Positions 62,470 through 64,000 of a stretch of DNA of 64,000 nt are shown piece after piece; the stretch's first letter is position 1; every line of letters starts with the position of its first letter. The stretch is taken from assembly GCF_030730865.1 (NCBI RefSeq), contig NZ_JAVALZ010000002.1, positions 434,001-498,000 of the forward strand, given 5' to 3'. The translations under genes were made by a program, and so were the position numbers. The DNA comes from Uliginosibacterium sp. 31-16 (GTDB lineage: Bacteria > Pseudomonadota > Gammaproteobacteria > Burkholderiales > Rhodocyclaceae). Below the pieces are notes generated by a model. That model saw only the letters and a list, made by a program, of their open reading frames with translations, ran no database searches and had not been told where the DNA came from.

Positions 62470-63111
62470 TCATGCGTCCACCGGTGGCACGCACCAGCCT
62501 TCCGGCCCGCTCTGTGCGTCACGCAGCGTCACCCGGCCATTCTCGACGATCAGCCGCTCTTCCACGAACCAGCGCACCGCCTGCGGGTAGATGCGGTGCT
62601 CCTGCTTCAGCACGCGCGCCGCCAGAGCCTCTTCATCATCGCCCGGCAGCACCGGCACCACGGCCTGAGCCACGATGGGGCCGGAATCCAGCTCGGGCGT
62701 CACGAAATGCACCGTGGTGCCCGCCACCTTCACGCCCGCCTCGATGGCCCGGCGATGCGTGTGCAGGCCGGTGAAACACGGCAGCAACGAAGGATGGATG
62801 TTGAGCATGCGTCCCATGTAACGGCGCACGAAACCATCCGTAAGGATGCGCATGTAACCGGCCAGCACCACCAGATCCGGCGCAAAGCGGTCGATCTCGG
62901 CGGCGAGCGCGGCATCGAACTCGTCGCGCCCGGCAAACAGCTTGTGATCCAGGGCCACGGTTTCGATGCCGAAACCACGGGCAATGCTCAGTCCTCCGGC
63001 GTCCGGCCGGTTGGAAATCACCGCCGCGATGCGCGCGCCGGGAATGCCCGCCCGCACGATGGCTTCCATGTTGCTGCCGCGACCGGAGATGAGGATGACG
63101 ATGTTTTTCAT
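62470..63111 (-). CDS. purN: Phosphoribosylglycinamide formyltransferase 1
   Basis: Third step of purine synthesis, formyl transfer from 10-formyl-THF to GAR. Visible: ISGRGSNMEAIVRAG (phosphate loop), AGYMRIL, the catalytic Asn/His in NIHPSLLPCFTGLHTHRRAI and Asp in GTTVHFVTPELDSGPIVAQA. Length 213 aa is typical. Between dedA and the DUF3108 gene on the same strand. Confidence 0.96.
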   Translation of the reverse strand: MKNIVILISGRGSNMEAIVRAGIPGARIAAVISNRPDAGGLSIARGFGIETVALDHKLFAGRDEFDAALAAEIDRFAPDLVVLAGYMRILTDGFVRRYMGRMLNIHPSLLPCFTGLHTHRRAIEAGVKVAGTTVHFVTPELDSGPIVAQAVVPVLPGDDEEALAARVLKQEHRIYPQAVRWFVEERLIVENGRVTLRDAQSGPEGWCVPPVDA

Positions 63112-63154
63112 GATTTCAATTCAGGACTCGATTCGGGCCAGTCGGGCCGGCAGC

Positions 63155-63823
63155 TTACTGCTGCGCGGCGGCCTTGCGGCTGCCCAGCCAGGCAATGAAC
63201 ACCGGCAGCATCGACACCACGATGATGCCCACGACAAAGAACATCAGGTTGTTCTTCACGAAAGGAATGTTGGCGAGGAAATAGCCGGCAAAAGTCAGCG
63301 AGAAAATCCAGATCGCGCCGCCCAGAATGTCCAGCGGCAGGAAGCGGCGGTAACTCATCTCGGCAACGCCGGCCACGAAAGGCGCAAAGGTACGGATGAT
63401 GGGCATGAAACGCGCAATGATGATCGTCTTGCCGCCGTGCTTTTCAAAGTAGCCGTGAGTCTTGTCGAACGCCGCACGATTGAAGAAGCGCGAGTGCTCC
63501 CACTTGAAGACGCGGTGCCCGAGGCTGCGACCGATCCAGTAATTCAGGTTGTCACCCAGCACGGCCGCCACAAAGAGTGACGTCGACAGCAAGGTGATAT
63601 CCATGCCCCCGGCTGCCGCCACCCCCCCCGCGACAAACAGCAGCGAGTCGCCCGGCAGGAAGGGCGTCACCACCAGCCCGGTTTCGCAGAAGATGATCGC
63701 GAACAGGATCACATAGATGTAACTGCCGTATTCGGCCACCAGCTGCGGCAGGAACCTGTCCAGGTGCAGCACGATGTCGAAGAACTGCGAGACCAGTCCG
63801 ATGAATTGCGCGAAGAGTTCCAT
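63155..63823 (-). CDS. DedA-family membrane protein
   Basis: 222 aa with four to five membrane segments. DedA motifs: FCETGLVVTPFLPGDSLLFV with the conserved Glu and PGDS, then GDNLNYWIGRSLG, FEKHGGKTIIIARFMPIIRT, FAPFVAGVAEMSYRRFLPLD and NILGGAIW-type end (DILGGAIWIFSLTFAGYFL). Members are undecaprenyl phosphate or phospholipid flippases linked to proton gradient. ATG 63823 is used; the open frame upstream is not conserved. 43 bp ahead of purN. Confidence 0.93.
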   Translation of the reverse strand: MELFAQFIGLVSQFFDIVLHLDRFLPQLVAEYGSYIYVILFAIIFCETGLVVTPFLPGDSLLFVAGGVAAAGGMDITLLSTSLFVAAVLGDNLNYWIGRSLGHRVFKWEHSRFFNRAAFDKTHGYFEKHGGKTIIIARFMPIIRTFAPFVAGVAEMSYRRFLPLDILGGAIWIFSLTFAGYFLANIPFVKNNLMFFVVGIIVVSMLPVFIAWLGSRKAAAQQ

Positions 63824-63890
63824 ACGATGGCAAAGCCTGAAGGTGCGAGGCCGCCATGATACCGGAGCGCTGCCGCAATTCGCGCCAGCC

Positions 63891-64000
63891 ATGCAGAATG
63901 TGGCGCAAACCTCAGGGCAAGGACACGGCAGGCGTTTCGACGACGAAGAGAGCCGCAACCTCGAAGACCGCCGCGGCAACCGCATCCCCGGCGGCGGCCA
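63891..64000 (+). CDS. Start of a YpfJ-like neutral zinc metallopeptidase (3' partial)
   Basis: The frame reads through the window end. Residues RRFDDEESRNLEDRRGNRIP and GGG match the N-terminal pattern of the KPN_02809/YpfJ family (ES-NVEDRRG ... GGG), whose zinc site (HExxH) would lie outside the window. The start codon is uncertain: ATG 63891 or GTG 63900. It is divergent from dedA. Only the short N-terminus can be seen, so the call is tentative. Confidence 0.5.
   Translation, partial: MQNVAQTSGQGHGRRFDDEESRNLEDRRGNRIPGGG

Noticed and set aside
1-64000. tRNA, rRNA or prophage genes
   Set aside because: No cloverleaf, ribosomal RNA segment, phage structural gene or phage integrase was recognised anywhere in the window.

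Overview
The window is a GC-rich stretch from a Gram-negative bacterium, most likely a betaproteobacterium (a Rhodocyclales or Burkholderiales type is my inference). Support comes from the gene content: a DgoR-like regulator with a TRAP transporter, a GcvA-like LysR regulator opposite a DUF2917 gene, a DUF3108 protein, class II LeuA, an EmrAB pump and an outer-membrane style lipoprotein set. No rRNA, tRNA or CRISPR array was seen. About 50 protein genes are supported.

Layout. 1-0.9 kb: 3' part of a chemoreceptor. 1.0-10.7 kb: a sugar-acid locus (divergent IlvD/Edd-family dehydratase, TRAP transporter dctQ-dctM-dctP, DgoR-like repressor with a matching operator), flanked by adhE and a nitroreductase. 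11-21 kb: a pectin methylesterase lipoprotein and a PL3 pectate lyase, separated by a B12-radical SAM gene, hflX and a six-gene ArsR/SRPBCC/VOC/GFA operon. Pectin cleavage and a sugar-acid importer in one window suggest use of plant polysaccharide. 21-28.6 kb: an RssA-like patatin, a large poly-glycine lipoprotein, and a rhombosortase translationally coupled to its probable GlyGly-CTERM substrate, opposite a TetR gene with three operator copies. 28.7-36.3 kb: LysR/DUF2917 and a respiratory formate dehydrogenase operon fdnGHI-fdhE (cysteine, not selenocysteine, form). 36.3-39.7 kb: an accessory island with a REP-associated tyrosine transposase and its REP array, directly followed by integron-type gene cassettes with two clear attC sites and no integrase, then a PH-domain gene. 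40-51 kb: acetate metabolism (acs, a P2A-type cation ATPase, satP, and a GNAT/acyl-CoA synthetase protein acetyltransferase). 50.4-55.6 kb: ABM monooxygenase, tag, hexose-6-P mutarotase, and marR-emrA-emrB. 55.7-64 kb: leuA with a leucine-rich leader, two MscS channels, an RsmB-family methyltransferase, DUF3108, purN, dedA, and the start of a YpfJ-like gene.

The strongest signals beyond ordinary genes are: (1) the cassette array, whose R'' and R' core sites match each other as cassette logic predicts; (2) at least fourteen copies of an intergenic hairpin with a CCGC-N5-GCGG inner stem and outer arms that differ but stay complementary; (3) the rhombosortase/substrate/TetR module; (4) two copies of a larger palindromic element with CCGTTCGG ends; (5) a leucine-codon leader overlapping the leuA start.
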